From the NCBI RefSeq assembly GCF_019243775.1, contig NZ_CP069157.1, positions 1,798,001 to 1,862,000 of the forward strand: a DNA stretch of 64,000 bases, in the 5' to 3' direction. The translations under genes and the position numbers were made by a program. Below, piece by piece: positions 1 through 8,501 of the stretch. The stretch comes from Morganella morganii. GTDB lineage: Bacteria > Pseudomonadota > Gammaproteobacteria > Enterobacterales > Enterobacteriaceae. Below the pieces are notes generated by a model that worked only from the letters and a program-made list of their open reading frames with translations, was not told the origin of the DNA and made no database searches. Each line of letters opens with the position of its first letter. The first letter of the stretch is position 1.

Positions 1-1053
1 CAGAGGTGCGATAGCGAAGGACGGGCTGTACTTGAACAGACCCAGTGCATTGGATTTCATTTTCTCATCCAGTGCTTCCATTTTCGCATCGTCGAAATCT
101 TCGGTGTACATAGACTCAGACAGTTTGGTGTACTCTTCAACAGATGCCATCAGCGTATTCGCGGAAGTGGCATCCAGATCTTTCAGAGAACCTTTCAGGC
201 TGATAGCGCCGAGATCGATATCACGGTAGCTCAGTGAACCCAGGCTGTAATCAACATCTGCAGTCAGTTTGTTATCTTTACTGCCGGAGGTGCCGTTCAG
301 TTTCAGATCTTTCAGAGAAACGGTATCGCTGTAATTAACAACCGCTAACTCTTTCAGGCTCAGATTCTGGTCACCCAGGTAGAAGTAGCTGTCACCGGAT
401 TTGGCAACATCGCTGTCAAATGACAGGCCTTTCATCACGATACTTTCGCGATCGCCTTTACGGTAAGTCAGTTCATTGCTGCTGCCTTTACCTTTGACGT
501 TTTTGAATTCTTTGTCGAATTTAACGTTCAGATCAGCACCGGAGAATGCCAGCTCTTCACCGTCTTTCTTATAGTTGATTTTGCTGACAGCAAGATCAAT
601 ATCGAAACTCTGGTCGTAGCTGATACGGGTATCCGTTGCAACCGGGGATTTACCGCCGGTGATTTCGAAGGCTTGTTTGGTGATGTCATTGTTTTCCAGC
701 TCAGAGTGGATAGCAGCCATATTTGGCGAGAACACCATGCTCTTAAGCTGAGATAACGGGAACGGACCGTGATCGATAGTATTGAGGATCACAAGTTCTT
801 CGCCGGAGGTATCACCGCTTTTTTTCGTTTCTTTGATGATCAGTTTGACATCAGAGCTGAAAATACCGCGTGAAAAATCTTTGGCGGTCAGCGTGACGGG
901 TGCATCAGGGTAGTTATCCTTGATTGCTTTATTCGCTTTGGCGATATACTCATCAAGGTTTGCTTCAATTTTCTTACCTGTCTGCCATGAAGCTACACCC
1001 CATGCGGCGCCTAATGCGACAATAACGCCAACAGCAACTAACGACTTTTTCAT
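1..1053 (-). CDS. ydgA: YdgA-like DUF945 protein, 3' end cut by window edge
   Basis: The frame reads 351 codons from the ATG at 1053 down to the window edge without a stop, so the C-terminus is missing. The start MKKSLVAVGVIVALGAAWG is a signal peptide or N-terminal anchor, followed by a long repetitive beta-rich region of the DUF945 (YdgA) type. An AAGGA motif lies just upstream of the ATG. In E. coli ydgA sits next to manA and fumC, and the same order is seen here (manA follows on the same strand about 100 bases away). YdgA is described as an inner-membrane or periplasmic protein with no settled function. The family call rests on recognition of sequence style plus synteny. Confidence 0.85.
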   Translation of the reverse strand, partial: MKKSLVAVGVIVALGAAWGVASWQTGKKIEANLDEYIAKANKAIKDNYPDAPVTLTAKDFSRGIFSSDVKLIIKETKKSGDTSGEELVILNTIDHGPFPLSQLKSMVFSPNMAAIHSELENNDITKQAFEITGGKSPVATDTRISYDQSFDIDLAVSKINYKKDGEELAFSGADLNVKFDKEFKNVKGKGSSNELTYRKGDRESIVMKGLSFDSDVAKSGDSYFYLGDQNLSLKELAVVNYSDTVSLKDLKLNGTSGSKDNKLTADVDYSLGSLSYRDIDLGAISLKGSLKDLDATSANTLMASVEEYTKLSESMYTEDFDDAKMEALDEKMKSNALGLFKYSPSFAIAPL

Positions 1054-1160
1054 AGATCAATCCATCCTTTATATGCGATTTATTTTGCAGGTTTTCGCAC
1101 GGTATCAAAATTAACGGGCAGTTCAATGGCGGACTGCCCGGAGAAAATTAGAGAAGTTAC

Positions 1161-2336
1161 TTACACAGCATTATAAACGCGGGCAATGATTCCTTCACCA
1201 TCTATTTTAAACTTTCTTTCTATAGCAGAAAGAAAAACAGATTCACCTGAGATAACTCTTAATTGTTCTGTTTCTGTAGTGATAACTGCATGACCTTCCA
1301 CACAAAAAAGAATATTAGCACTGTTATTCTCAAGAATCATTTCCTGATTATGCAATTTCATCACCGAAAAAGAAAAATCAGCAACCGGAATCGGGAAAAT
1401 TTCAGTGTTGTTAATATGTTCCGGCTGCATAAATAAACTTTTTGCGTGTTTCGGTACAAAATCAAGGTTATTCAGCAATTCACCGACATCAATATGTTTT
1501 TGTGTCAGACCTGCGCGTAACACATTATCCGAGTTAGCCATGACTTCCAGCGCAGTTCCTTCAAGATACGCATGGGGTGTGCGGGCATACAGGAACATTG
1601 CCTCTCCGGGTTTTAATTCAACAACATTGAGCAGCAGCGGGGTGAAAAGGCCGTTATCGTCAGGATAAAACTCTGTCATCTTACGGATGGTATCCCACGG
1701 TTCACCCTGACGGCTGTTCAGTGCGGATTTCAGTACAGCGACAGCCCGTTCTTTGGTGTCCCCGCTCATGGAGAGCAGACGGGTAAACAGAACGGACAGG
1801 TGCTCCTCTGACGGCGAGGCAATAAAACGTTCAATGGCAGGATGTGCCGGAGCGACCTCACTGAGCAGTCCGGCAATGTCGGCCAGCGGACGGAATGCAT
1901 TCATTGCGCGGAACGGGGTGAGGGCATAAACCAGCTCCGGCTTATGGTTATCATCCTTATAATTACGAACCGGTGAATCCAGCGGGATCCCGGCGTTGTT
2001 TTCGCGGGCAAATCCTTCCTCTGCAGCGGCTTTATCCGGATGAACCTGTACCGACAGCGGCTGAGCGGCACTCAGCACTTTAAACAGAAACGGCAGCCGG
2101 CGAAAACGGCGGTTAATTTCATCCCCGAGCGCGGACTGCGGGTCACCGGCAATAAAATCATATAAAGAGCAGGTGTTGCCGCGGGTGTCTGTCACCACCG
2201 AACTGGCTTTCGGATGGGCGCCCATCCATAATTCGGCCATCGGCTGCTTGTCAGGGTTCGGGTAACCGTACATTTCTGTCATCGCGGTATGGCTTCCCCA
2301 ATCATAGAATTGCACCTGATTCTGCATTTTTAACAT
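1161..2336 (-). CDS. manA: Mannose-6-phosphate isomerase, class I
   Basis: The 391-residue product interconverts mannose 6-phosphate and fructose 6-phosphate, linking mannose use to glycolysis and GDP-mannose supply. Visible family motifs are AELWMGAHPKASS near residue 35, the metal-site segment LSVQVHPDK near 95-102 (His99), NYKDDNHKPELVYAL near 125-139 (His131 and Glu134 expected to bind zinc), and the C-terminal HAYLEGTALEVMANSDN block. Length matches E. coli ManA (391). The start at 2336 gives MLKMQNQVQF; a downstream ATG (fourth codon) is an alternative. It lies head-to-head with fumC, the two starts being about 170 bases apart, as in enterobacteria. Confidence 0.97.
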   Translation of the reverse strand: MLKMQNQVQFYDWGSHTAMTEMYGYPNPDKQPMAELWMGAHPKASSVVTDTRGNTCSLYDFIAGDPQSALGDEINRRFRRLPFLFKVLSAAQPLSVQVHPDKAAAEEGFARENNAGIPLDSPVRNYKDDNHKPELVYALTPFRAMNAFRPLADIAGLLSEVAPAHPAIERFIASPSEEHLSVLFTRLLSMSGDTKERAVAVLKSALNSRQGEPWDTIRKMTEFYPDDNGLFTPLLLNVVELKPGEAMFLYARTPHAYLEGTALEVMANSDNVLRAGLTQKHIDVGELLNNLDFVPKHAKSLFMQPEHINNTEIFPIPVADFSFSVMKLHNQEMILENNSANILFCVEGHAVITTETEQLRVISGESVFLSAIERKFKIDGEGIIARVYNAV

Positions 2337-2509
2337 AGCAACGCTCTCTTTTTAAACAGTTAACAATAAGATAGTAACAATAAAGCAATAACTCCGCCCG
2401 GATCGCATAATCGGAAATGAAAGTATGGCAAGATAGGCCCGTTTTCAGAGTCTATCTGTAACTTTCGGGATTTTAAATCCATTTTATTTTGTGTGCTAAG
2501 GAGAGACTA

Positions 2510-3904
2510 ATGGCAGCCACGCGTATTGAAAAAGACTCAATGGGCCCTATCGATGTTCCTGCGGACAAATTATGGGGCGCTCAGACCCAGCGCTCTCTGG
2601 AGCATTTCCGTATTTCAGTTGAAAAAATGCCTGCGGATCTGATTGCTGCGCTGGCCATTACAAAAAAAGCAGCGGCAGCTGTCAACTGTGATCTGGGACT
2701 GCTGGCGAAAGAGCGGGCAGATGCGGTGATCGCCGCAGCGGATGAAGTGCTTGCCGGTAAACATCCGGAAGAGTTTCCGCTGGCAATCTGGCAGACCGGC
2801 TCCGGCACACAGAGTAATATGAATATGAATGAGGTGCTGGCAAACCGTGCCAGTGAAATCCTCGGCGGGAAGCGCGGCGGCGAACGTATTGTTCATCCGA
2901 ATGATGATGTGAACAAAAGCCAGAGCTCTAACGACGTGTTCCCGACAGCGATGCATGTCGCTGCAGTGATTGCGGTCAGCACACAGCTGATCCCTGAGCT
3001 GAAATCCCTGCACAGTGTTCTGGCCGCGAAAGCGGAAGCTTACCGTGATATCGTGAAAATCGGCCGTACCCACTTACAGGATGCGACACCGCTGACACTG
3101 GGCCAGGAGATTTCCGGCTGGGCGGCAATGCTGCAATATAACCTGAAACATCTGGAAAACAGCCTGCCGCATCTGAGTGAGCTTGCACTGGGGGGCACTG
3201 CGGTCGGTACCGGTCTCAATACTCATCCGGAATATGCTGTTCGCGTGGCGAAGAAAATTGCTGAACTCTCCGGTCAGCCGTTTGTGACGGCACCGAATAA
3301 ATTTGAGGCGCTGGCTACCTGTGATGCACTGGTTCATGCCCATGGCGCACTGAAAGGGCTGGCAGCCTCACTGATGAAAATTGCCAATGATGTCCGCTGG
3401 CTGGCATCCGGTCCGCGTTGCGGCATCGGTGAAATTGCCATTCCGGAAAACGAACCGGGCAGTTCTATCATGCCGGGTAAAGTGAACCCGACACAATGTG
3501 AAGCCATGACGATGCTGTGTGCTCAGGTAATGGGTAATGATGTGGCGGTTAATATCGGCGGGGCATCGGGTAATTTTGAACTGAACGTGTTCCGTCCGAT
3601 GGTGATCCACAACTTCCTGCAATCTGTCCGCCTGCTGGCTGATGGTATGCGCAGTTTTAATGAGCACTGTGCGGTCGGAATCGAACCGAACCGCGAGCGG
3701 ATCAGCCAACTGCTGAATGAATCACTGATGCTGGTTACGGCGCTGAATACGCACATCGGTTACGACAAAGCCGCTGAAATTGCGAAAAAGGCCCATAAAG
3801 AAGGTCTGACCCTGAAAGCCTCTGCCATGAAGTTAGGTTATCTGACAGAAGCTGAGTTTGATGCATGGGTACGTCCGGAAGATATGGTCGGCAGCATGAA
3901 GTAA
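2510..3904 (+). CDS. fumC: Class II fumarate hydratase FumC
   Basis: The 464-residue enzyme catalyses reversible hydration of fumarate to malate in the TCA cycle, using the iron-independent, oxidant-resistant fumarase fold. The superfamily signature [13 protein letters not shown] is near residue 315 and the catalytic-histidine segment [18 protein letters not shown] near 180-197. The open frame begins seven codons earlier, but the ATG at 2510 is preceded by AAGGAG at 2498-2503 and gives the normal N-terminus [12 protein letters not shown], so I chose it. Length agrees with E. coli FumC (467). A hairpin with a T run follows immediately, and tus converges on it, exactly the E. coli fumC-tus arrangement. 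Confidence 0.98.
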   Translation: MAATRIEKDSMGPIDVPADKLWGAQTQRSLEHFRISVEKMPADLIAALAITKKAAAAVNCDLGLLAKERADAVIAAADEVLAGKHPEEFPLAIWQTGSGTQSNMNMNEVLANRASEILGGKRGGERIVHPNDDVNKSQSSNDVFPTAMHVAAVIAVSTQLIPELKSLHSVLAAKAEAYRDIVKIGRTHLQDATPLTLGQEISGWAAMLQYNLKHLENSLPHLSELALGGTAVGTGLNTHPEYAVRVAKKIAELSGQPFVTAPNKFEALATCDALVHAHGALKGLAASLMKIANDVRWLASGPRCGIGEIAIPENEPGSSIMPGKVNPTQCEAMTMLCAQVMGNDVAVNIGGASGNFELNVFRPMVIHNFLQSVRLLADGMRSFNEHCAVGIEPNRERISQLLNESLMLVTALNTHIGYDKAAEIAKKAHKEGLTLKASAMKLGYLTEAEFDAWVRPEDMVGSMK

Positions 3905-3925
3905 TCCGCAGTCAGGAATCGTGAT

Positions 3926-3952
3926 AACGGAGTCGCTGATGGCTCCGTTTTT
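3926..3952 (+). terminator. Rho-independent terminator of fumC
   Basis: Arms AACGGAG (3926-3932) and CTCCGTT (3943-3949) form a stem extendable by two further pairs, followed by five T residues at 3948-3952. It sits between the convergent fumC and tus genes and overlaps the last codons of tus. Confidence 0.85.
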
Positions 3953-4874
3953 ACATTACTTCCATATATACATACAGTCGTGATATCACCGGAATTAATT
4001 TCTTTGCTTTCGGTCTGTGACGGATTTTGATGTTTTCCGCATCATAATCCGGTAGTACGCCTGTTACCGGTTTTTCCTCATTCTCATCACAAAATACAAT
4101 CAGCGGCGATGCACAGGCATACTGCACCTGCTTTTGCGCTTCGCTGTACCAGACTCTGGCGATTGGCTGTACTTTTACCGGTCGTTTGATTTTGAGTATG
4201 GCGTCTTCCGGCACCTGTTTTAAGGCGGAAATCTCTTTCGCCAGATAAACCTGCCGTTCTTCACGCGTCAGAGACTGAATGGCGCGCGGGTTCTGATATT
4301 GTTCTTCCAACTGAGATAACAATGTATCGCGATCCACCTTCTGAATAATATGTTTATTGGCCCAGCCAAACCGGACTGAGGAAGGGGAGGTGACTGACTG
4401 GATCTGCCGGTAGGCATTGAGTGTAATCAATCCTTTTATCTGATTGTGTACGAATTCAAAACGCTGTGTTTTGTCCACACCGGAGGTTTCTGTCACGATT
4501 GAGGCCAGTTGCTGTTTCAGCCTGTTAACCTCATTAAGCTGTTGCTGCATTATTTTTCGTTGTGCAGGGGAGAGTGTAATGAGCAGTACACCAGGCAACC
4601 GGATGGCAGATTTGCTGCTGATTTCCTGATCATTATCGAAGATAAACAAACGTTGATAGTGGGACAGCGCCAGGGAAACAGCATCTTCGCCACTGACCGG
4701 AATGACAGAAATGGTGTTGACGGTGTTATTTTCCTCTCCTTTCAGTATCTCAGGAAGTTGGTAAACCTCAGCAGTCCGGGAAGGGTGCAGCCGGATAGCT
4801 TTGCATAATGTATTCAGTGCCGATTCCAGCTGATTAAAGCAGTCGGTGAGAGAAATCATTGCATCGTATCGCAT
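3951..4874 (-). CDS. tus: Replication terminus site-binding protein Tus
   Basis: The 307-residue protein binds Ter DNA and arrests replication forks approaching from one side. Blocks shared with E. coli Tus (309 aa) are SLALSHYQRLFIF near 68-80, AIRLPGVLL near 91, GLITLNAYRQIQ, the strongly conserved RFGWANKHIIQK, and the core DNA-binding strand segment LKIKRPVKVQPIARVWY, then QKQVQYAC and LPDYDAENI. The N-terminus MRYD corresponds to MARYD of E. coli. A Ter sequence lies 8 bases upstream of the start codon, as with TerB and tus in E. coli, where bound Tus represses its own promoter; the same autoregulation is inferred here. The gene is divergent in sequence but all recognisable core strands are retained. 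Confidence 0.96.
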   Translation of the reverse strand: MRYDAMISLTDCFNQLESALNTLCKAIRLHPSRTAEVYQLPEILKGEENNTVNTISVIPVSGEDAVSLALSHYQRLFIFDNDQEISSKSAIRLPGVLLITLSPAQRKIMQQQLNEVNRLKQQLASIVTETSGVDKTQRFEFVHNQIKGLITLNAYRQIQSVTSPSSVRFGWANKHIIQKVDRDTLLSQLEEQYQNPRAIQSLTREERQVYLAKEISALKQVPEDAILKIKRPVKVQPIARVWYSEAQKQVQYACASPLIVFCDENEEKPVTGVLPDYDAENIKIRHRPKAKKLIPVISRLYVYMEVM

Positions 4875-4882
4875 ATATCGCC

Positions 4883-4905
4883 ATTTTAGTTACAACATAC
4901 AAAAG
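4883..4905 (-). promoter_or_regulatory. Ter replication fork arrest site upstream of tus
   Basis: On the minus strand positions 4900 to 4885 read GTATGTTGTAACTAAA, identical over 16 bases to the E. coli TerB core. The full 23-mer matches TerB at 18 positions. The G (position 6 of the 23-mer, base 4900), whose complementary cytosine is the one flipped into Tus in the E. coli complex, is present. By the known polarity, forks coming from the high-coordinate side should be blocked and forks from the low side should pass. The site overlaps the expected tus promoter. Confidence 0.95.
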
Positions 4906-4929
4906 TGTTTTTATCATATTAACTCAGCA

Positions 4930-4964
4930 TCGTGCCTTGTACAAATACATTTTGTCTGGCACGA
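4930..4964. repeat. Imperfect inverted repeat downstream of small ORF 1
   Basis: Outer arms TCGTGCC (4930-4936) and GGCACGA (4958-4964) enclose a second pair, ACAAA (4941-4945) and TTTGT (4951-4955). No clear T run follows on either strand, so a terminator role is only possible, not shown. Confidence 0.5.
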
Positions 4965-5004
4965 GGGGAGGGACTGAAGTGTCAGGAACATATGGTAGTT
5001 TTCA

Positions 5005-5034
5005 CCGTTAACCCACAGCATCGTGGGTTAACGG
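5005..5034. repeat. Perfect 12-bp stem hairpin
   Basis: CCGTTAACCCAC (5005-5016) and GTGGGTTAACGG (5023-5034) are perfect complements around a six-base loop. It lies about 105 bases beyond the stop of the first small ORF on the minus strand. There is no T tract, so it could be a weak terminator, an mRNA 3'-end stabiliser or a repetitive extragenic element. Confidence 0.6.
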
Positions 5035-5139
5035 CAAAGTTTGTGGGTGTATATCAACGTCGCATTATCCCTTTACGGTTAATGTGCGTAAAAATGATTG
5101 CTCATCATTAGTATGGGATAATAATATACGGCTGTATTT

Positions 5140-5295
5140 TTATATTTTGCTGCAATAAGCCTTAGTCTTTGGGCAGTTATCATAAACAGAGTGGATTTCT
5201 GCTGGTTCCCAAAGGTCTGGTGGTGTTTCATCTGCATTATGTTTTGGAAAACAGCTGTGAATCATAAGTGAGCTACTTAAAATAAGTGTCAGCAT
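5140..5295 (-). CDS. Small Cys-pair peptide 1 (51 aa), tandem family
   Basis: The ATG at 5295 is preceded by AAGGAG with a 5-base gap. The 51-residue product starts MLTLILSSSLMIHSCF and ends with a cysteine pair CPKTKAYC (residues 41-48) just before the C-terminus. The first 12 residues are hydrophobic and hydroxyl-rich but carry no Lys or Arg, so they are an atypical signal or membrane anchor. It is the longest of four same-strand ORFs that share the start M-[LI]-T-L-[IL]-L and a C-x6/7-C pair. I do not recognise the family. Reality is supported by the ribosome site and by paralogy to its three neighbours, not by any known homologue. Confidence 0.7.
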   Translation of the reverse strand: MLTLILSSSLMIHSCFPKHNADETPPDLWEPAEIHSVYDNCPKTKAYCSKI

Positions 5296-5366
5296 AAAGA
5301 CTCCTTAACATGATTCATAAAAGTAAGTTACTTGTGTATATCTGCCATCATTTAAGATCGATTTTT

Positions 5367-5474
5367 TTAATGGCCCCATATAACCGGGCAGTATTCCGGT
5401 GCAACAATATCACAAGACTCAAATGAATCCACTGATGAGAATAATAAGGTTCCGGTTAATAAAAGTGTCAGCAT
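5367..5474 (-). CDS. Small Cys-pair peptide 2 (35 aa), tandem family
   Basis: The ATG at 5474 follows GAGG with a 5-base spacer. The 35-residue product opens MLTLLLTGTLLFSSVDSF and contains CDIVAPEYC (residues 21-29), matching CDINYPESC in peptide 4 at Cys, Asp, Ile, Pro, Glu and Cys. The stop at 5367-5369 lies 71 bases before the start of peptide 1 on the same strand. The N-terminal 15 residues are hydrophobic and uncharged, suggesting membrane insertion or export, and the cysteine pair would fit a disulfide if exported. Function is unknown. Confidence 0.68.
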   Translation of the reverse strand: MLTLLLTGTLLFSSVDSFESCDIVAPEYCPVIWGH

Positions 5475-5525
5475 AGTTACCTCAGTTTATCAGGAATGAA
5501 TATATTATCTGCTGGGTATCAGATT

Positions 5526-5672
5526 TCAGCAAAATGGATTGGACAGCGAGCAGGTATTTTCCCGGTATATTATCAATTCTTTTTCAGGTTGTGGTGACTG
5601 CGTTAGTTTCGGGTCTCCGGGAGGAAAGATATCATATGTAAACAGGGAAGTGCTCAGTATCAGTGTCAGCAT
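5526..5672 (-). CDS. Small Cys-pair peptide 3 (48 aa), tandem family
   Basis: The ATG at 5672 follows GAGG with a 5-base spacer. The 48-residue product begins MLTLILSTSLFTYDIFPPG, has a charged Pro/Gln/Glu-rich middle, and ends in a cysteine pair CSLSNPFC (residues 41-48), with the last Cys being the C-terminal residue. The first ten residues are almost identical to those of peptide 1. It precedes peptide 2 by 51 bases, so peptides 3, 2 and 1 may share a transcript. A different frame on the plus strand is also open here, but it lacks a convincing ribosome site. Confidence 0.66.
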   Translation of the reverse strand: MLTLILSTSLFTYDIFPPGDPKLTQSPQPEKELIIYRENTCSLSNPFC

Positions 5673-5845
5673 ATTAACCTCGCATGCGTCTTTTGTGGTG
5701 AATGAGAGTGTGTCTGGCCTGATAACATTAACGTAAATCCTGCCTGGTGGTAATTAACTGGATTAGGTATTTTTCTTGTAAGATATATAAATACGTGATT
5801 ATTATTTTCGTTATTTTTATCAGATTTCTCAGCAGGTAATTAAAA

Positions 5846-5878
5846 AGCACCACCAATGAACTTTTCATTGGTGGTGCT
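5846..5878 (-). terminator. Strong intrinsic terminator after small peptide 4
   Basis: AGCACCACCAATGAA (5846-5860) and TTCATTGGTGGTGCT (5864-5878) form a perfect 15-bp stem with a three-base loop. On the minus strand it is followed by TTTTT, so it should end transcription of peptide 4 before peptide 3, implying separate promoters for the two units. Confidence 0.85.
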
Positions 5879-5956
5879 AAAAATATAAATAAATCAATAC
5901 AGGAAATTATAGATATGAAGATGCTAATACCATGGTGCTTGTTACGCAGTAAATAT

Positions 5957-6076
5957 TTACTCCGTTATTTCTGTTAATCCGACAGGCGGCCAGATATCAC
6001 AGGACTCAGGGTAATTAATATCACACTGATACAGATTGCTGAACACGAGTGTACTGCTCAATATAAGTGTTATCAT
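5957..6076 (-). CDS. Small Cys-pair peptide 4 (39 aa), tandem family
   Basis: The ATG at 6076 follows GAGG with a 4-base spacer. The 39-residue product begins MITLILSSTLVFSNLYQ and carries CDINYPESC at residues 18-26, which lines up with CDIVAPEYC of peptide 2. It is first in the array and is followed by a strong 15-bp-stem terminator about 80 bases downstream, so it is probably expressed as a single gene. Upstream sequence to 6212 is AT-rich, in keeping with a promoter, and then the ynfM stop is reached. No known homologue is recognised. Confidence 0.7.
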   Translation of the reverse strand: MITLILSSTLVFSNLYQCDINYPESCDIWPPVGLTEITE

Positions 6077-6212
6077 AAAACCTCACCGGATCAAGAACAT
6101 TTACTGTTGCGAAACATATGCAGATTACATATCTGTATGCTGACCGGCAATTAACCCGATGAGGTATTTTATATGACATAACTATTAATTACCTGACTGT
6201 ATTAGTTATGTA

Positions 6213-7466
6213 CTATGAGTGAGCGTGCTTATTCAGATACAGAGCAATCAGCACACCGGTTGCCAGCATAGCGGCAATAAACCAGCCGATGCCATTCCAG
6301 TGCCAGTAAGACCAGAAAACACCGCCCAGAGTACCGGCAATGCTGGAACCGCCGTAATAGCAAAACAGGTACAGTGAGGATGCCTGGGCTCTGGCGCGCC
6401 GGGCGCGGCGTCCGACCCAGCTGCTGGTGACGGAATGGGCGGCAAAAAATCCCGTCGTCAGTACCAGCATACCGATCAGAACTGCTGCCAGTGAACTACC
6501 GAGCGTAATGAGAATCCCGGTCAGCATTAATGTGACTGCACCAATCAGTACTCTGCCGTAGCCGTATTTCCGTGTCAGTGCGCCTGCTTTTGAGGCACTG
6601 TAAGTTCCTGACAGATAAACTATCGATAACATACCGACAACGGCCTGGCTGAAGTGATACGGCGGCTCCATCAGCCGGTAGCCGATATAGTTAAACAGGG
6701 TGACAAAGCTGCCCATAATGATAAAACCGATGGCAAACAGCCACGGCAGACCATCATCACGGCAGTGCAGGATCAGGTATTTCCACAAGCTTTTCGGTTT
6801 CAGTGAACTGGCTCTGAAATGGCGTGACGGCGGCAGTAACCGCCAGAACAGAAAAGCACCGAACAGAGAAAATGTTCCCAGTACCAGAACGGCAATCCGC
6901 CAACTGGCATAATCCGCAATAACGCCAGTGATCAGGCGTCCGCTCATCCCGCCGATAGAATTACCGCTGATATACAGCCCCATAGACAGGGCAACATAGC
7001 TGGGATGAATTTCCTCACTCAGATAGGTCATGGCCACGGCGGCGACGCCACTGAGAGATAATCCGACCAGGGAGCGGACAACCAGGATCCCCGCCCAGCT
7101 GGTGGTAAACGCACTGAGCAGGGTAAAGATTGCCGCGCATGTCAGGGATATCACCATAACATTTTTACGTCCGACCGCATCTGACAGCGGGCCGGTGATC
7201 AGCAGCCCGACGGCCATGAATCCGGTCGCCAGAGAAAGGGACAAACTGGCCTGCGCCGGTGATACCGAAAAATCGTCTGACAACAACGGCAGGATCGGCT
7301 GTACAAAATAGAGCAGAGCAAACGTCGCCAGACCGACCATAAAGAAAGAGAGAGTGACACGCAGATACAGTTTGTCGTCGCGCTGGATATAGTGCTGCTT
7401 TGCCTGATCATTCTGCACCGGTGAGGTCACACGGTTGTCAGTTATCAGTTTATTCTCGTCTGTCAT
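6213..7466 (-). CDS. ynfM: MFS transporter YnfM
   Basis: This 417-residue 12-helix major facilitator closely follows E. coli YnfM (417 aa). Matching blocks are TFALLYFVQPILPLLS near residue 42, GPLSDAVGRKNVMV near 96, SLVGLSLSGVAAVAMTYL, EEIHPSYVALSMGLYISGN and GSSIAGTLGGVFW. The cytoplasmic loop 2-3 motif GPLSDAVGRK is the usual MFS signature. The family is proposed to export sugars or drugs; the substrate is not known. It is divergent from the LysR gene ynfL with a 109-base shared promoter region, the same pair as in E. coli, so YnfL control is likely. Confidence 0.93.
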   Translation of the reverse strand: MTDENKLITDNRVTSPVQNDQAKQHYIQRDDKLYLRVTLSFFMVGLATFALLYFVQPILPLLSDDFSVSPAQASLSLSLATGFMAVGLLITGPLSDAVGRKNVMVISLTCAAIFTLLSAFTTSWAGILVVRSLVGLSLSGVAAVAMTYLSEEIHPSYVALSMGLYISGNSIGGMSGRLITGVIADYASWRIAVLVLGTFSLFGAFLFWRLLPPSRHFRASSLKPKSLWKYLILHCRDDGLPWLFAIGFIIMGSFVTLFNYIGYRLMEPPYHFSQAVVGMLSIVYLSGTYSASKAGALTRKYGYGRVLIGAVTLMLTGILITLGSSLAAVLIGMLVLTTGFFAAHSVTSSWVGRRARRARAQASSLYLFCYYGGSSIAGTLGGVFWSYWHWNGIGWFIAAMLATGVLIALYLNKHAHS

Positions 7467-7575
7467 ACACTTATCTCAGCATTTGGTAATAATACCGAGC
7501 ATAAAAAGATGCTGGTATTTTGTCTAATATATTAATACTCTTGTTTGATATGTTTTACGACCTAATGAGGGAATA

Positions 7576-8475
7576 ATGATCGAATTCCGCCATCTGCGTT
7601 ATTTCATTGCGGTCGCTGAAGAGCTGCATTTCGGACGGGCAGCGGAGCGTCTCAATATCTCCCAGCCTCCGCTCAGTCAGCAGATTCAGGCACTTGAAAA
7701 CGCGATTCCGGCTAAATTACTGGCACGGAACAACCGGAATGTCAGTCTGACCCCAGCGGGCGAAATGTTTCTGCGTGAAGCTTACCAAATCCGTACTCAG
7801 GTCGAGGCAGCGGTTGAAAAAGCAGCCAGAATGGATCGCGGGGAACTGGGGGAAGTTTCTGTCGGCTTCACTTCCACAACCCCGTTTATGCGTCATATTA
7901 CGGCGACATTCCGCCAGTACCGTGAAATATACCCGGATGTGGCTATCCACATGCATCAGATGAATACCAAACAGCAGATTAACCCGCTGCTGAGCGGCCG
8001 GATTGACTTCGGTGTAATGCGCAATACGCAACTGCCGGATAATCTGGTTCATGAACTGCTGTTTAAAGAACGATTTATGCTGGCGGTCTATGATGATCAT
8101 CCGCTGATGAAATACCTCAAAACGGGCATTCCCCTGGAGATGCTCACTGGCGTACCATTGGTTTTCTTTGAGCGGGATGTGGGAACGGCGCTGTATGATG
8201 AGATTATCAATCTGCTGAAAAAAGCGGGTGTCACACCGGTTATCGCCCAGGAAGCAGGGGAAGCTATGACTATTCTGGGGCTGGTCTCTGCCGGGTTAGG
8301 TGTTTCACTGGTAACGGAATCTTTTACCCGTATGAAAGTGGATGGTGTCCGTTACATTCATTTAGCTGAAAATCAGGCATTTTCTGAGGTCTGGCTGGTG
8401 TATCATAAGCACAATACACTTTCTCCGGCCGGTCAGCGGCTGATTGAGATGCTGAAAAATAATGTGTTCCGCTGA
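7576..8475 (+). CDS. ynfL: LysR family regulator YnfL
   Basis: The 299-residue protein has a winged HTH at residues 1-60 (MIEFRHLRYFIAVAEELHFG, then SQPPLSQQIQALE) and a periplasmic-binding-like effector domain from about 90. The ATG follows GAGGGAAT within normal spacing. It is divergent from ynfM, the typical placement of a LysR regulator beside its target, and agrees with E. coli ynfL/ynfM order. The inducer is unknown. Confidence 0.9.
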   Translation: MIEFRHLRYFIAVAEELHFGRAAERLNISQPPLSQQIQALENAIPAKLLARNNRNVSLTPAGEMFLREAYQIRTQVEAAVEKAARMDRGELGEVSVGFTSTTPFMRHITATFRQYREIYPDVAIHMHQMNTKQQINPLLSGRIDFGVMRNTQLPDNLVHELLFKERFMLAVYDDHPLMKYLKTGIPLEMLTGVPLVFFERDVGTALYDEIINLLKKAGVTPVIAQEAGEAMTILGLVSAGLGVSLVTESFTRMKVDGVRYIHLAENQAFSEVWLVYHKHNTLSPAGQRLIEMLKNNVFR

Positions 8476-8501
8476 GCGGGATCTGACTGTCAGGAGTTCG
8501 G

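Noticed and set aside
2615-3709. Antisense frames within fumC
   Set aside because: fumC is unambiguous; the antisense frames have no family features or ribosome sites.
5539-5736. 65-codon plus-strand frame over small peptide 3
   Set aside because: No ribosome site, and the minus-strand peptides show shared motifs and ribosome sites that this frame lacks.
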